64,000 bases of DNA, from NCBI RefSeq assembly GCF_014204915.1, contig NZ_JACHMH010000001.1, forward strand, positions 4,489,501-4,553,500, written 5' to 3'. How positions within the stretch are numbered: position 1 is the stretch's first letter; every line of letters begins with the position of its first letter. The stretch comes from Crossiella cryophila (GTDB lineage Bacteria; Actinomycetota; Actinomycetes; Mycobacteriales; Pseudonocardiaceae). The notes beneath the pieces are model-generated. The model saw only the letters and a program-made list of their open reading frames with translations, was not told the origin of the DNA and ran no database searches. Below are positions 52,430-60,892 of this stretch, in pieces. Position numbers and translations under genes: made by a program.

Positions 52430-53483
52430 TCACCGGGGCCCTGGTGAGCACGACCGCGATCCCGTAGGCCAGGCCCATCACGCCGACCTCCAGACTCGCC
52501 CAGCCGAACAGCGCGGTGCGCTCCCGGCGGGCGATCCGGGGCAGCAGCCGGAACCTGATGTGCGCGCCGAGTCCGGCCAGCACCACCAGGAACACCGTCT
52601 TGGCCACGATGAGCTGCCCGTAGACGCTGGTGAACAGCGCGCCGGGCAGGCCGCCGCCGGGGGTGAGCTGGAGTTCGACCAGGCCGTTGAACAGCCCGGT
52701 CGCGCCGACCAGGAACAGGGCGACGGTGGCCAGCTTGGAGAACTTGGGCAGCGCGCGGGCGAGGAGTTCGCCGTGGCCGAGCAGCAGGGTGGCGATCACC
52801 GCGAGCCCGCCGGTCCAGATCGCCGCGCCCATCACGTGCAGCTCCATCGAGACCATGCTGACGTCGTGCCACTTCCAGTTGGAGGCGTGCCCGGTCAGCG
52901 GCAGCAGCAGGATGCCGAACACCGCGACGAAGATCCGCAACTCGGCGGGCACCGCCTCGCCGTGCCGCACCGCCAACCGCCCGATCAGCACGCAGGCCAG
53001 TGCGCACCCCGCGCTGACCAGCAGTCCCTTGCCCGCCCCGACCAGCAGCACGTAGTCGTAGACCAGTCCTGGGGTGGGCGCGGTGCCGGGGGAAAGGTCG
53101 GTGGCCTGCAACACCACCGAGGCCAGCGCGCACACCAGCCACACCGCCGCGGTCCACACGGTGAACCGGCGGGCCGCGGACAGCACGCCGTCGGTGTGCT
53201 CGGGGTCGTCGATGCCGACCAGCTTGGGCAGCAGGCTCAGCCCGACGGTGGCCACCGCGGCGATGTCCAGGAGCACCCGCACCACCGGCAACCCGAAGGT
53301 CACCAGCGCCCAGGGCGTCGGCAGTCCGGGCACCTCCACCAGCGGCACCAGCGCCGTCCCGGCCAGCGCCGCCGCGATCCCGGCCACGACCAGGCACAAC
53401 GCCAGCACCGTACGGGCCAGTACGGGCGAGACCTCCGGCGCCTCGGCCCGCTCCCCATCCACACCCAGGCTCACACCCGGCAT
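52422..53483 (-). CDS. copD: CopD-type copper resistance membrane protein
   Basis: A 353-residue protein with about eight helices and the CopD-family core in the C-terminal half: LPLTGHASNWKWHDVSMVSMELHVMGAAIWTGGLAVIATLLL carries the conserved His residues, followed by FSKLATVALFLVGATGLFNGLVEL and YGQLIVAKTVFLVVLAGLGAHIRFRLLP. CopD is thought to move copper across the membrane; the usual partner CopC is absent nearby. ATG 53483 chosen; the frame extends far upstream without support. Confidence 0.85.
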   Translation of the reverse strand: MPGVSLGVDGERAEAPEVSPVLARTVLALCLVVAGIAAALAGTALVPLVEVPGLPTPWALVTFGLPVVRVLLDIAAVATVGLSLLPKLVGIDDPEHTDGVLSAARRFTVWTAAVWLVCALASVVLQATDLSPGTAPTPGLVYDYVLLVGAGKGLLVSAGCALACVLIGRLAVRHGEAVPAELRIFVAVFGILLLPLTGHASNWKWHDVSMVSMELHVMGAAIWTGGLAVIATLLLGHGELLARALPKFSKLATVALFLVGATGLFNGLVELQLTPGGGLPGALFTSVYGQLIVAKTVFLVVLAGLGAHIRFRLLPRIARRERTALFGWASLEVGVMGLAYGIAVVLTRAPVIS

Positions 53484-53494
53484 CCTGCCATCCG

Positions 53495-54415
53495 TTACCG
53501 GCCGGTACGCAGCCAGTGGACGACCGTGTCGACATAACGCCTGGACGAGGGCAGCAGCCGGGTCAGGTAACTGGAGCCGTGGATGTGCCCAGGCAGGTCG
53601 AACCACTCCACCGCGACCCCGGCCGCGCGCAGCCGCTCGACGTAGGCGGTTCCGCTGCCGCGCAGGGTGTCGTACTCGCAGGTGAGCACCAGCGTCGGCG
53701 GCAGCCCGGCGAGGTCGGCGGCCAGCCCGGGGGAGGCGTACTCGGCCAAGGCGTGCTCGCCGCCGCCGGTGTAGAGGCCTGCGGCCTCCCGCAGGTACAC
53801 AGTGGACAGTCCCACCCCGGTGTCCACCGCGGTGCCCAACGTGGTGTCCAGGAACGGGATCTCCAGCACCTGGGCAACCGGCAAGGGAGTCCCGCGATCC
53901 CGCGCCATCAGCGTGGCCGCGGCCGCCAGCCCCGCCCCCGCCGACACCCCGCCAATGGACACCCGCGCCGGGTCCACGCCCAGTTGTGCGGCGTGTTCCC
54001 GGGTCCACCGGAAAGCCGCGTACACGTCCTCAACCGGTGTCGGGTACGGGTGCTCGGGCGCGAGCCGGTAGGCCACCGACACGATCACGCACCCCGCGTG
54101 CGCGCAGTACCAGCGGCACAACGGATCGGTGTCCTCGATCGAGCCCATCCAGAACGCCCCGCCGTGCGCGAACACGTGCGCCGGGAACGGTCCGGACCCG
54201 TGCGGCAGATAGATCCGCAGCAGGATCTCGCCACCGGGCACCGGGATCCGCCGGGCGAGCAGCCGGGCGGGCCGCGGCGGCCGGGCCATCAGCCGGTGGA
54301 TCACCCGGTAGGACCGCGCGTCCCAGTCCCGGTAGTCATCGAGGGAGGTCATCTCCGGCATCCGCACCCGCTGCGCCAGCCACAGTCCCAGCCGGACAAC
54401 AGGATGCAAGGCCAC
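53495..54415 (-). CDS. Alpha/beta hydrolase of the hormone-sensitive lipase family
   Basis: A 306-residue esterase: HGGAFWMGS oxyanion motif at about 84-92, nucleophile in IGGVSAGAGLAA (GxSAG), Asp in TCEYDTLRGSG and His in LPGHIHGSSYL complete the triad. HSL-family enzymes cleave short-chain esters. It lies 11 bases downstream of nothing else on its strand but close to the CopD-like gene, possibly the same transcript. Confidence 0.93.
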   Translation of the reverse strand: MALHPVVRLGLWLAQRVRMPEMTSLDDYRDWDARSYRVIHRLMARPPRPARLLARRIPVPGGEILLRIYLPHGSGPFPAHVFAHGGAFWMGSIEDTDPLCRWYCAHAGCVIVSVAYRLAPEHPYPTPVEDVYAAFRWTREHAAQLGVDPARVSIGGVSAGAGLAAAATLMARDRGTPLPVAQVLEIPFLDTTLGTAVDTGVGLSTVYLREAAGLYTGGGEHALAEYASPGLAADLAGLPPTLVLTCEYDTLRGSGTAYVERLRAAGVAVEWFDLPGHIHGSSYLTRLLPSSRRYVDTVVHWLRTGR

Positions 54416-54424
54416 CGCCCGATC

Positions 54425-55285
54425 CTATGCCGGTGCCTTCTGCTTCAACCGGATGCCCTTGACCACCACCATGACCAGCGCCAGGGTGATCACCGCCTCG
54501 GCCCAGAAGAACGCGCAGTAGTCGATCATCGACCCGATCGGCGGCAGCCCAGGGGCGGCGTTGCGGAACCCCACCAGCGCGAACAACGTGGCCGCCATCC
54601 ACCCCAGTGCCGGCCACACCAGCCCCAGCCGGCGCCGGACGATGTGCAACGCCCCAGCCAGCACCGACAACGCCAGCGCCCACATCACGATCACCTGGAA
54701 CCAGGCCAGGATGAAGGTGCTGCGCGAGCGCTTGATCAGCAGATCCGCCCGCACCTCCCCGTCCGCGGCATCCCCGCCGGTGACCCGGGAGAGGAAGAAC
54801 GGGTCGTGGTCGGCGTAGTTCATCGTGGTGGGCACGTGCGTGCCGCCCGCGGTGACCTCGAAGTAGAGCTGGGTCCGGTAACGGTCGAACGGGAAGTCGG
54901 AAACCACCCCGTCATCCAGGGGAACCCGCAGCTCCTTGGCCGAGATCCGCTCACCCGCCCGGAACCGCAGCGGAACCGCCGCCACCGAGGAGCTGTCCAC
55001 CACGAGATCCTTGGCTGCGGCCCGCTCATCCCCACCATCCCGAACCGCCCCATGCGGCGACACCAGCACCTGCAACACCAGCTCCCGCGCGGGCGCGTCC
55101 ACCCGCTGCACGACCACCCCCAGATCGATCCGCTCGGCCTGGCCGGTGTCCCCGATCTCGTAGAAGCCTTCGCGGGTATCGCGCTCGTGGTAGTAGGCGA
55201 GGATGCCGACGGCGACCGCGAGCAGTACGCCGAGGGGGGTGATGAAGTAGGTCCACTTGCGCCGTTTGGCGGTCGCGACGCTCAC
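54425..55285 (-). CDS. DUF4436 family membrane protein
   Basis: A 286-residue protein with one N-terminal helix (FITPLGVLLAVAVGILAYY), an extracytoplasmic beta-rich domain (about 35-185, with LRVPLDDGVVSDFPFDRYRTQLYFEV) and four C-terminal helices, as in the DUF4436 family. Function unknown. GTG 55285 is the only plausible start. Its leader on this strand is G-rich with potential quadruplexes (see 55286-55760). Confidence 0.82.
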   Translation of the reverse strand: MSVATAKRRKWTYFITPLGVLLAVAVGILAYYHERDTREGFYEIGDTGQAERIDLGVVVQRVDAPARELVLQVLVSPHGAVRDGGDERAAAKDLVVDSSSVAAVPLRFRAGERISAKELRVPLDDGVVSDFPFDRYRTQLYFEVTAGGTHVPTTMNYADHDPFFLSRVTGGDAADGEVRADLLIKRSRSTFILAWFQVIVMWALALSVLAGALHIVRRRLGLVWPALGWMAATLFALVGFRNAAPGLPPIGSMIDYCAFFWAEAVITLALVMVVVKGIRLKQKAPA

Positions 55286-55760
55286 GGCGGCCAGGTTAGG
55301 GCAAGACGTCGCGGATGGCGGGCTGGCACGCCGAGGCCCCTGCTCTCGTCGCCCCCGCCCCCGCCCCCGCCCCCGCCCGTGCCCCCGCTCTCGCCACTCG
55401 ACCCCCGATGCCTCCGTCCTCGTCGCCCGACCCCCGACCCCCGACCCCCGTCGCCCGATGCCCGCCCTCGACGCCCGCCCTCGACCTCCGACGCCTCCGC
55501 CCTCGCCCCCGTCGCCCCGCCCGGCCGACGGCCGGACGCCCCACCTCTCTCCCTCCTTTCCTCCCCTCCTCCCCCCCCTCCCCAAAAAAAACCGGAGCCC
55601 CCAACCCCCACCCCCGGCCAGCCCCGCCCCTTGCCCCTTCGCGGGCCCCGGTGCCCCCTGCCCCCACCTCCGCCCCCGGCAGCCCCGCCCCCCATCCCCT
55701 CGCAGGCCCGGCGCCCCCCACCCCCGCCGCGAGTCGGCTACCGTCGGACCGGGCGGGGAA
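55286..55760. repeat. C-rich low-complexity spacer (G-rich on the minus strand)
   Basis: No gene is supported in 55286-55771. The plus strand is extremely C-rich with quasi-tandem CGACCCCC and GCCCCC units, plus C8 and A8 homopolymers at about 55571-55591. Open frames exist in nearly every phase but encode only Pro/Arg/Ala/Gly low complexity. It separates the divergent DUF4436 and desaturase-like genes. Confidence 0.85.
55352..55378 (-). promoter_or_regulatory. G-quadruplex-forming motif upstream of the DUF4436 gene
   Basis: Four C5 tracts (55352-56, 55358-62, 55364-68, 55370-74) and a C3 tract, each separated by one G, give G-tracts with one-base loops on the minus strand. That is the coding strand for the DUF4436 gene starting 67 bases further on, so its leader RNA could fold a stable quadruplex. 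A second set is near 55430-55460. Confidence 0.5.
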
Positions 55761-55771
55761 AGGGGTTCGGC

Positions 55772-57364
55772 ATGGCGGTGCCCGAGGTGGACGCGATCGT
55801 CATCGGCTCCGGCCCGAACGGCCTGGTCGCGGCGAACCTGCTGGCCGACGCGGGCTGGGACGTCCTGGTCCTGGAGGCCGAGGACACCCCCGGCGGCTCG
55901 GTGCGCACGGCCGAGATCACCGCCCCCGGCTTCCACAACGACCTGTTCTCCTCCTGCTACCCCTTCGGCGTCGCCTCCCCGATCCTGGCCGGCCTGGACC
56001 TGGCCCGGCACGGCCTGCGCTGGCGGCACGCCCCGCACCCGCTCGCACACGTCCTGCCCGACCAGCGCGGCGTCCGCCTCGGCGCCACCCTCGCCGACAC
56101 CGCCGCCTCGGTCAGCACCTTCGCCGCGGCCGACGGTGACGCCTGGCTGGCCGAGTACGAGCTGTGGCAACGGGTCCGGGACAGCCTCATCGACGCGATC
56201 CTGCGCCCCTTCCCGCCGGTCCGCCCGGCCCTCGCGCTGGGCCGGGCCCTGGGTGCGGCCGACGGCCTGCGGTTCGCCCGGCTCGGCCTGTCCTCGGTGC
56301 GTGGCTTCACCGGCGAGCGGTTCGCGGGGGAGGGCGCGCGGGTGCTGTTCGCGGGCAACGCGATGCACACCGACCTCAGCCCCGACGGCGCGGGCAGCGC
56401 GGTGTTCGGCTGGCTGCTGAGCATGCTCGCCCAGGAGGTCGGGTTCCCGGTCCCGGCCGGTGGCGCGGGGGCGCTGACCGCGGCACTGGTGGCCCGGCTC
56501 GCCGAACGCGGTGGCGGAGTCCACTGTGGACGGAGGGTGGCCAGGGTGCTGACCGCCAGGGGGATCGCGGTCGGCGTCGAGGACGTGACCGGCGAGCGCT
56601 ACCGGGCCCGCAAGGCGGTGCTCGCCGACGTGCACCCGATCCCGCTCTACCGCGACCTGGTCGGCCTGGACCGGCTACCCGCCCGCCTGGTGCGGGACCT
56701 GTCCCACTTCACCTACGACGACGCCACCGTCAAGATCAACTGGGCGCTGTCCGGCCCGATCCCCTGGCTGACCCCGGAGGCCCACGGCGCCGCGGTGGTG
56801 CACCTGGGCGCGGACCTCAACGGCATCAGCCGCTTCGCCACCGACCTGGCCTGCGGCACAGAACCCGTGCACCCGTTCGTCCTGCTGGGACAGATGACCA
56901 CCGCCGACCCCAGCCGTTCCCCGGCGGGCACCGAGGCGGTCTGGGCCTACTTCCATGTGCCCCGCGGCCTGGACTGGACCCCGGACCGCCTGCACCGCTA
57001 CACCGACCTGGCCGAATCCCTGCTGGAACGGCACGCACCCGGCTTCCGCTCGATGATCCTGGGCCGCGCGGTGCAGTCCCCGCCCGATCTCCAGGGCCGC
57101 AACGCCAGCCTGGTCGAGGGCGGCGTCAGCGCGGGCACCACGGCCCTGAGCCAGCAGTTGGTCTTCCGTCCCCTGCCCGGCCTTGGCCGCGCCGACACCC
57201 CGATCGATCGCCTGTACCTGGCCGGTGCCGGCGCCCACCCTGGCGGCGCGGTGCACGGCGGTCCCGGCGCCAACGCGGCCCGCGCGGCCTTGGCCCGCAA
57301 CGGAATCACCGGCGAGGTGTACGCCACAATGATCGGCGGCCTGCACCGGATGATCTACCGCTGA
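55772..57364 (+). CDS. Phytoene desaturase-like NAD(P)/FAD-dependent oxidoreductase
   Basis: A 530-residue flavoprotein of the CrtI/PDSH (pyridine nucleotide-disulfide oxidoreductase domain 2-like) group: dinucleotide motif DAIVIGSGPNGLVAANLLADAGWDVLVLEAEDTPGGSVRT at the N-terminus, the substrate-side FAGNAMHTDLSPDGAGSAVFGWLLSMLAQEVGFPVPAGGAGALTAALVARL, and the C-terminal FAD-binding LYLAGAGAHPGGAVHGGPGANAARAAL. No carotenoid genes are adjacent, so it may act on another lipid-like substrate. GGGAAAGGGG precedes the ATG. Confidence 0.9.
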   Translation: MAVPEVDAIVIGSGPNGLVAANLLADAGWDVLVLEAEDTPGGSVRTAEITAPGFHNDLFSSCYPFGVASPILAGLDLARHGLRWRHAPHPLAHVLPDQRGVRLGATLADTAASVSTFAAADGDAWLAEYELWQRVRDSLIDAILRPFPPVRPALALGRALGAADGLRFARLGLSSVRGFTGERFAGEGARVLFAGNAMHTDLSPDGAGSAVFGWLLSMLAQEVGFPVPAGGAGALTAALVARLAERGGGVHCGRRVARVLTARGIAVGVEDVTGERYRARKAVLADVHPIPLYRDLVGLDRLPARLVRDLSHFTYDDATVKINWALSGPIPWLTPEAHGAAVVHLGADLNGISRFATDLACGTEPVHPFVLLGQMTTADPSRSPAGTEAVWAYFHVPRGLDWTPDRLHRYTDLAESLLERHAPGFRSMILGRAVQSPPDLQGRNASLVEGGVSAGTTALSQQLVFRPLPGLGRADTPIDRLYLAGAGAHPGGAVHGGPGANAARAALARNGITGEVYATMIGGLHRMIYR

Positions 57365-57368
57365 CCAC

Positions 57369-57393
57369 CGCGGCCCCGCCGGACGGGGCCGCG
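57369..57393. terminator. Bidirectional terminator
   Basis: CGCGGCCCCG - 5 bases - CGGGGCCGCG, a perfect 10-bp stem between the convergent oxidoreductase gene and the small secreted protein gene. Confidence 0.8.
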
Positions 57394-57406
57394 ACGGTCG
57401 GGTGAC

Positions 57407-57667
57407 TCAGAGGTCGATGTCGATTCGGATGCCCAGCAGGGTGCCGTGCACGCCCTCGGACAGGCTGATGTCCAGGTCGTTGTCGTTGAGGTCCAACGTC
57501 AGCGGGCTCAGGTCGACGTTGGCGCCGATCGGGGACAGGCTCGCCGAGACCGAGGGGCCGCCGTCGTGGCTGTCCCGTTCGGTGGCCAGTGCGGTACCGG
57601 CACCTGCTCCGAACAGTCCGGCGACGACCAAACCGGTGGCGGCGACCTGGGCGAGACGACGACGCAT
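57407..57667 (-). CDS. Small secreted protein
   Basis: An 86-residue protein with a clear signal peptide (LAQVAATGLVVAGLFGAGAGTALA, cleavage near residue 28) and a 58-residue mature part rich in Asp, Ser and Leu with alternating strands (VSASLSPIGANVDLSPLTLDLNDNDLDISLSEGVHG). It is not a separate long frame; the start ATG 57667 is fixed by AGGAG 8 bases upstream. No family recognised. The upstream gap 57668-57886 shows nothing else. Confidence 0.75.
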   Translation of the reverse strand: MRRRLAQVAATGLVVAGLFGAGAGTALATERDSHDGGPSVSASLSPIGANVDLSPLTLDLNDNDLDISLSEGVHGTLLGIRIDIDL

Positions 57668-57886
57668 GAGCTTTCTCCTATCGACGTTCCTGCACTGCTG
57701 CGGCGGAATCCGAACACGCCACCAGACCCGCGGCAAGAGTTGATCATCCGATCCGGGCAACCCCCCGCCCAAGCGGGTGACCTCGCCAAGCGCACCCCCG
57801 GCACGGATGCCACAGTGTCCGCCCCAAGATCGCCAACCCCGGAAATCCCCAGCCCCCGGCCGGCCCCGGCTGCCACACTCCGCACC

Positions 57887-58318
57887 ATGACCACCCCGCC
57901 GCACACCCTCACCACCGGCCCCGCCGACGCCGCCCTGGAACAGCGGCTGACCGAGGAACTGATCGCGTTCAACAACACCGCCACCGGCAACGCCGAACGA
58001 ACCGAGTTCACGGTTCGAGTCACCGACGACAAGGGTGACCTGGTCGCGGGCCTGGTCGCCTGGACCTGGGGCGCCCTGGCCGGAATCGACCTGGTGTGGG
58101 TACGCGCGGACAGCCGCCAGGACGGCTGGGGCAGCCGCCTGGTGCAGGCCGCCGAGGCCGAGGCACGCCGCCGCGGCTGCGACCGGATCTCGGTGTCCTC
58201 CTTCACTTTTCAGGCGCCGGGGTTCTACCGGCGGCACGGGTTCGTGGAGACGGGGCGGACGTTGGGGATTCCCGGCGGGCATGAGGATGTGCACTTGTTC
58301 AAACGGCTCGCGGAGTAG
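57887..58318 (+). CDS. GNAT family N-acetyltransferase
   Basis: A 143-residue GNAT: DLVAGLVAWTWGALAGIDLVWVRADSRQDGWGSRLVQAAEAEARRRGCDRISVSSFTFQAPGFYRRHGFVETG contains the acetyl-CoA loop (RQDGWGSRL) and motif B (FYRRHGF). Substrate unknown. ATG 57887 chosen at the start of homology-like sequence; the frame upstream is low complexity. Confidence 0.9.
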   Translation: MTTPPHTLTTGPADAALEQRLTEELIAFNNTATGNAERTEFTVRVTDDKGDLVAGLVAWTWGALAGIDLVWVRADSRQDGWGSRLVQAAEAEARRRGCDRISVSSFTFQAPGFYRRHGFVETGRTLGIPGGHEDVHLFKRLAE

Positions 58319-58380
58319 GGCGGCGCGGGGGTGGACCTGAGCGGTCGACTCCCGCGAGCGGAACACCGCGACAATCGCGC

Positions 58381-58440
58381 CGCCAGCCGCCAGCCGCCAG
58401 CCGCCAGCCGCCAGCCGCCAGCCGCCAGCCGCCAGCCGCC
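58381..58440. repeat. Perfect tandem heptamer repeat, (CGCCAGC)8
   Basis: Eight exact copies of CGCCAGC plus four bases of a ninth. The 7-base period shifts reading frame on each unit, which argues against a coding role. Such arrays vary in copy number by slippage. Confidence 0.95.
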
Positions 58441-58595
58441 GCTGTCGCCGACTCCCGCCGCTGATCACCGACAACAGCCGACCGCTGCCGCCGCCAGCCG
58501 TTGCCGACCGCCGACCACGTGGCCGCTGCTGCCGCCCGCCCGTCGCCGATCGCCGCGCCGACTGTCGAGCGCTGCTGCCGCCGCCTCCCGCCGCG

Positions 58596-58625
58596 CCTCC
58601 TCCTCCTCCTCCTCCTCCTCCTCCT
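58596..58625. repeat. Trinucleotide repeat, (CCT)10
   Basis: Ten exact CCT copies within the gene-free spacer, 155 bases from the heptamer array. A simple-sequence tract prone to slippage; the minus strand is polypurine (AGG). Confidence 0.95.
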
Positions 58626-58805
58626 GGCGCCGATCGCCGCCGCCATCCGTCGCTCGCAGTTGGCCGCGATTGCTCGGCCCGCCGACCGCTGATCAGTCGC
58701 CCGCCAGGCCATTTGCCTCAGCCCGCCTGTCTGCCCGCCGGGGCGCGGAGACAGCCGTCGGCTGCCCGTCCGGCTGCCTGATCGGCTGGCCGCGGGCTGA
58801 CGGGT

Positions 58806-60263
58806 CTAGATCGGGTAGTTGCTGTGCTGGGGGCCCAGGGTGATCCAGCGGGTGGTGGTGAAGGCGTCCACGCCCCAGCGGCCGCCGAACTTGCCGTAGC
58901 CGCTCTGGCCCACGCCGCCGAAGGGGGCCTGGGGTTCGTCGGCCACGGACTGGTCGCCGACGTGCGCGATGCCGGTGTGCAGCTGGCGGGCGATGGTCAG
59001 GCCGCGGCCCTGGTGGGTGGTCAGGATGCCGGTGCTCAGGCCGTAGTCGGTGCTGTTGGCCAGTGCGATGGCCTCCTCGTCGGTGTCGAAGGTGAGCACG
59101 GTGCAGACCGGGCCGAAGACCTCCTCGTGGTGGATGCGCATGTCGGGGGTGATGCCCGACAACACGGTGGCGGGGTAGCCCGCGCCCTCGGCCGGGCCGC
59201 CGCCGGTGTGCAGGGTGGCGCCCGCCTCGACCGTTTCGGCGACCAGGGTGGCCACCCGGTTGGCCGAGTTGGCGCTGATCAACGGGCCGAGGGTGGTTGT
59301 CGGGTCGGTGGGGGCGCCCTGGCGCAGCGTGGCGGCGCGGGCGGCGAGTTTGGCGGTGAACTCCTCGGCGACCTTCCGCTGCACCAGGACCCGGTCCGCG
59401 GACATGCAGATCTGGCCGGTGTTGGCGAAGGCGCCGAAGTTGACGGCGGCGGCGGCGTGGTCCAGATCGGCGTCGTCGAGCACCAGCACCGAGTTCTTGC
59501 CGCCCAGCTCCAGGATCGCGGGCTTGAGGTGTTCGGCGGCGGCGATGCCGATCAGGCGGCCGACGCCGGTGGAGCCGGTGAAGTTGACCAGCCGGACCCT
59601 GGGATCGGCGATCAGGGCGCGGGCGATCTCGGCGGCGTCCGCCCTGGCGTTGCTGATCACGTTGAGCACGCCGGGCGGCAGACCGGCCTCGTGCAGCAGG
59701 TCGGCCAGGAAGTAGCCGGCCGCGATGGGGGCGTCCTCGGTCGGCTTGAGCACCACCGTGTTGCCGACCGCCAGCGGCACCGCGATCGACCGGATGCCCA
59801 GGATCACCGGGGCGTTCCACGGCGAGAACGCGGCCACCACGCCAGCCGGTTCGCGCACGGCCAGGGAGAGTTGGCCGCCGAACTCCGTGGTCAGCACCTC
59901 GCCCACCGGCTGGGTGGCCGCGGCGGCGGCCTCACGCAGGATCTGGCCTGCCAGGTCGACGTTGAACAGGCCCCAGCCGCGGGTGCCGCCGGTCTCCGCG
60001 GAGATCAGCTCGACCACCTCTTCGGCGCGCTGTTCCAGCAGGTCGGCGGCCTTGAGCAGGACCGCGCGCCGCTCACTGGGCCGGGCCGCCGCCCAGGCCG
60101 GGAACGCCGCCTGGGCGGCCTCGGTGGCGAGGGTGACATCGGCCGGACTCGCCGCGGCGACCTCGGCGAACACCTCGCCGGTCCAGGGGGAGTGGTCGGG
60201 GGTGGTGCGCTGGTTCGCGGCGGGGCGTTCGGCGCCGTTGATCAGGAGCTGGCGGGTGCGCAC
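58806..60263 (-). CDS. Aldehyde dehydrogenase (aromatic/vanillin-type)
   Basis: A 485-residue NAD(P)-dependent aldehyde dehydrogenase: FSPWNAPVILGIRSIAVPLAVGNTVVLKPTEDAP, FTGSTGVGRLIG cofactor loop, ELGGKNSVLVLDDADLD with the general-base Glu, catalytic Cys in FANTGQICMSADR, and EEVFGPV. The pattern is closest to benzaldehyde/vanillin/salicylaldehyde-type enzymes. GTG 60263 is fixed by GGAGGAGA upstream; the longer open frame runs into the divergent MarR gene. A GTTCAA-GT-TTGAAC operator lies 19 bases upstream. Confidence 0.93.
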   Translation of the reverse strand: MRTRQLLINGAERPAANQRTTPDHSPWTGEVFAEVAAASPADVTLATEAAQAAFPAWAAARPSERRAVLLKAADLLEQRAEEVVELISAETGGTRGWGLFNVDLAGQILREAAAAATQPVGEVLTTEFGGQLSLAVREPAGVVAAFSPWNAPVILGIRSIAVPLAVGNTVVLKPTEDAPIAAGYFLADLLHEAGLPPGVLNVISNARADAAEIARALIADPRVRLVNFTGSTGVGRLIGIAAAEHLKPAILELGGKNSVLVLDDADLDHAAAAVNFGAFANTGQICMSADRVLVQRKVAEEFTAKLAARAATLRQGAPTDPTTTLGPLISANSANRVATLVAETVEAGATLHTGGGPAEGAGYPATVLSGITPDMRIHHEEVFGPVCTVLTFDTDEEAIALANSTDYGLSTGILTTHQGRGLTIARQLHTGIAHVGDQSVADEPQAPFGGVGQSGYGKFGGRWGVDAFTTTRWITLGPQHSNYPI

Positions 60264-60281
60264 GGGATCTCCTCCGGTGAG

Positions 60282-60295
60282 GTTCAAGTTTGAAC
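60282..60295. promoter_or_regulatory. GTTCAA-GT-TTGAAC operator (ALDH/MarR divergent promoter)
   Basis: A perfect 6-bp inverted repeat with a 2-base centre in the 54-bp gap between the divergent ALDH and MarR genes. The same dyad recurs at 62355 before the GTP cyclohydrolase II gene. It is the probable binding site of the MarR protein. Confidence 0.75.
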
Positions 60296-60317
60296 TAAGG
60301 GGGTAGGGTGGGGGGTT

Positions 60318-60773
60318 GTGGACGAACCGCGTTGGCTGGACGGGTCGGAGCTGACCGCGTGGCAGGACTTCCTGACCGCGGGCGCCCTGCTGAACCGCCT
60401 GGTGGAGCAGCAGCTCAGGGAGAACGGGCTGTCGCATCCGCAGTACGAGGTGCTGGTGCGCCTGTCCGAGGCCGGTGGCGAGCTGCGGATGACCGAGCTG
60501 GCCGAGGCCGCGGTCACCTCCAAGAGCGGGCTGAGCTATCAGGTGGCGCAGCTGGAGAAACTGGGTCTGGTGACCCGGCGGAGCTGCCCGACCGATGTGC
60601 GTGGCGTGATCGCCGAACTCACCTCGGCGGGCTGGGCCCGGCTGCGCGCCGCCGCGCCTGGGCATGCCGCGCTGGTGCGGACGGCGTTCGTGGAGGGGCT
60701 GGACCCCGAGCGGTTCCGGGGACTGGCCGCCGGTCTGGCGGAGCTGGCTGATCGGTTGCGGTCGCATGAATGA
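60318..60773 (+). CDS. MarR family transcriptional regulator
   Basis: A 151-residue MarR protein: N-terminal dimerisation helices, LSHPQYEVLVRLSEAGGELRMTELAEAAVTSKSGLSYQVAQLEKLGLVTRRSCPTDVRGVIAELTSAGWARLRAAAPGH as the winged helix with its wing. MarR proteins release DNA on binding phenolic or aromatic ligands. It should repress itself, the divergent ALDH and the downstream GCH II/LigB genes through the shared dyads. GTG start. Confidence 0.94.
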   Translation: MDEPRWLDGSELTAWQDFLTAGALLNRLVEQQLRENGLSHPQYEVLVRLSEAGGELRMTELAEAAVTSKSGLSYQVAQLEKLGLVTRRSCPTDVRGVIAELTSAGWARLRAAAPGHAALVRTAFVEGLDPERFRGLAAGLAELADRLRSHE

Positions 60774-60798
60774 AGGATGGGCACATGACCCTCCGGCG

Positions 60799-60811
60799 TT
60801 CGCATAGCGAA
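60799..60811. promoter_or_regulatory. TTCGC-ATA-GCGAA dyad before the tandem IclR gene
   Basis: A 5-bp inverted repeat in an AT-richer stretch 82 bases upstream of the GTG at 60893. It has the form of an IclR-type operator and supports placing the gene start downstream of it, rather than at the ATG at 60770. Confidence 0.45.
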
Positions 60812-60892
60812 GTTTTGTTCGTTCTGAGTGCGGTGCAGTCTGGCGTGACGCAAGCTGGGCCGTCAACAGCCATCGGCGGGAAGGGACGGACC

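Larger units (their letters stand above)
58319..58805. other. Gene-free low-complexity spacer
   Basis: Between the convergent GNAT and aldehyde dehydrogenase genes I find no supportable gene. The sequence is nearly all C, G and scattered T, with CCG- and CTG-like short units, the perfect heptamer array at 58381-58440 and a (CCT)10 run at 58596-58625. Frames through it translate to Arg/Pro/Ala low complexity. Confidence 0.8.

Noticed and set aside
55315-55760. Several open frames in the C-rich spacer
   Set aside because: All are Pro/Arg/Ala/Gly low complexity in every phase, with no ribosome site or domain.
58381-58440. CRISPR array
   Set aside because: The repeats are contiguous 7-mers without spacers, and no cas gene is present.
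58299-58843. Open frames across the heptamer and CCT repeats
   Set aside because: The translations are repetitive Arg/Pro/Ala or poly-Ser, shift meaning with each 7-mer, and overlap both flanking genes.
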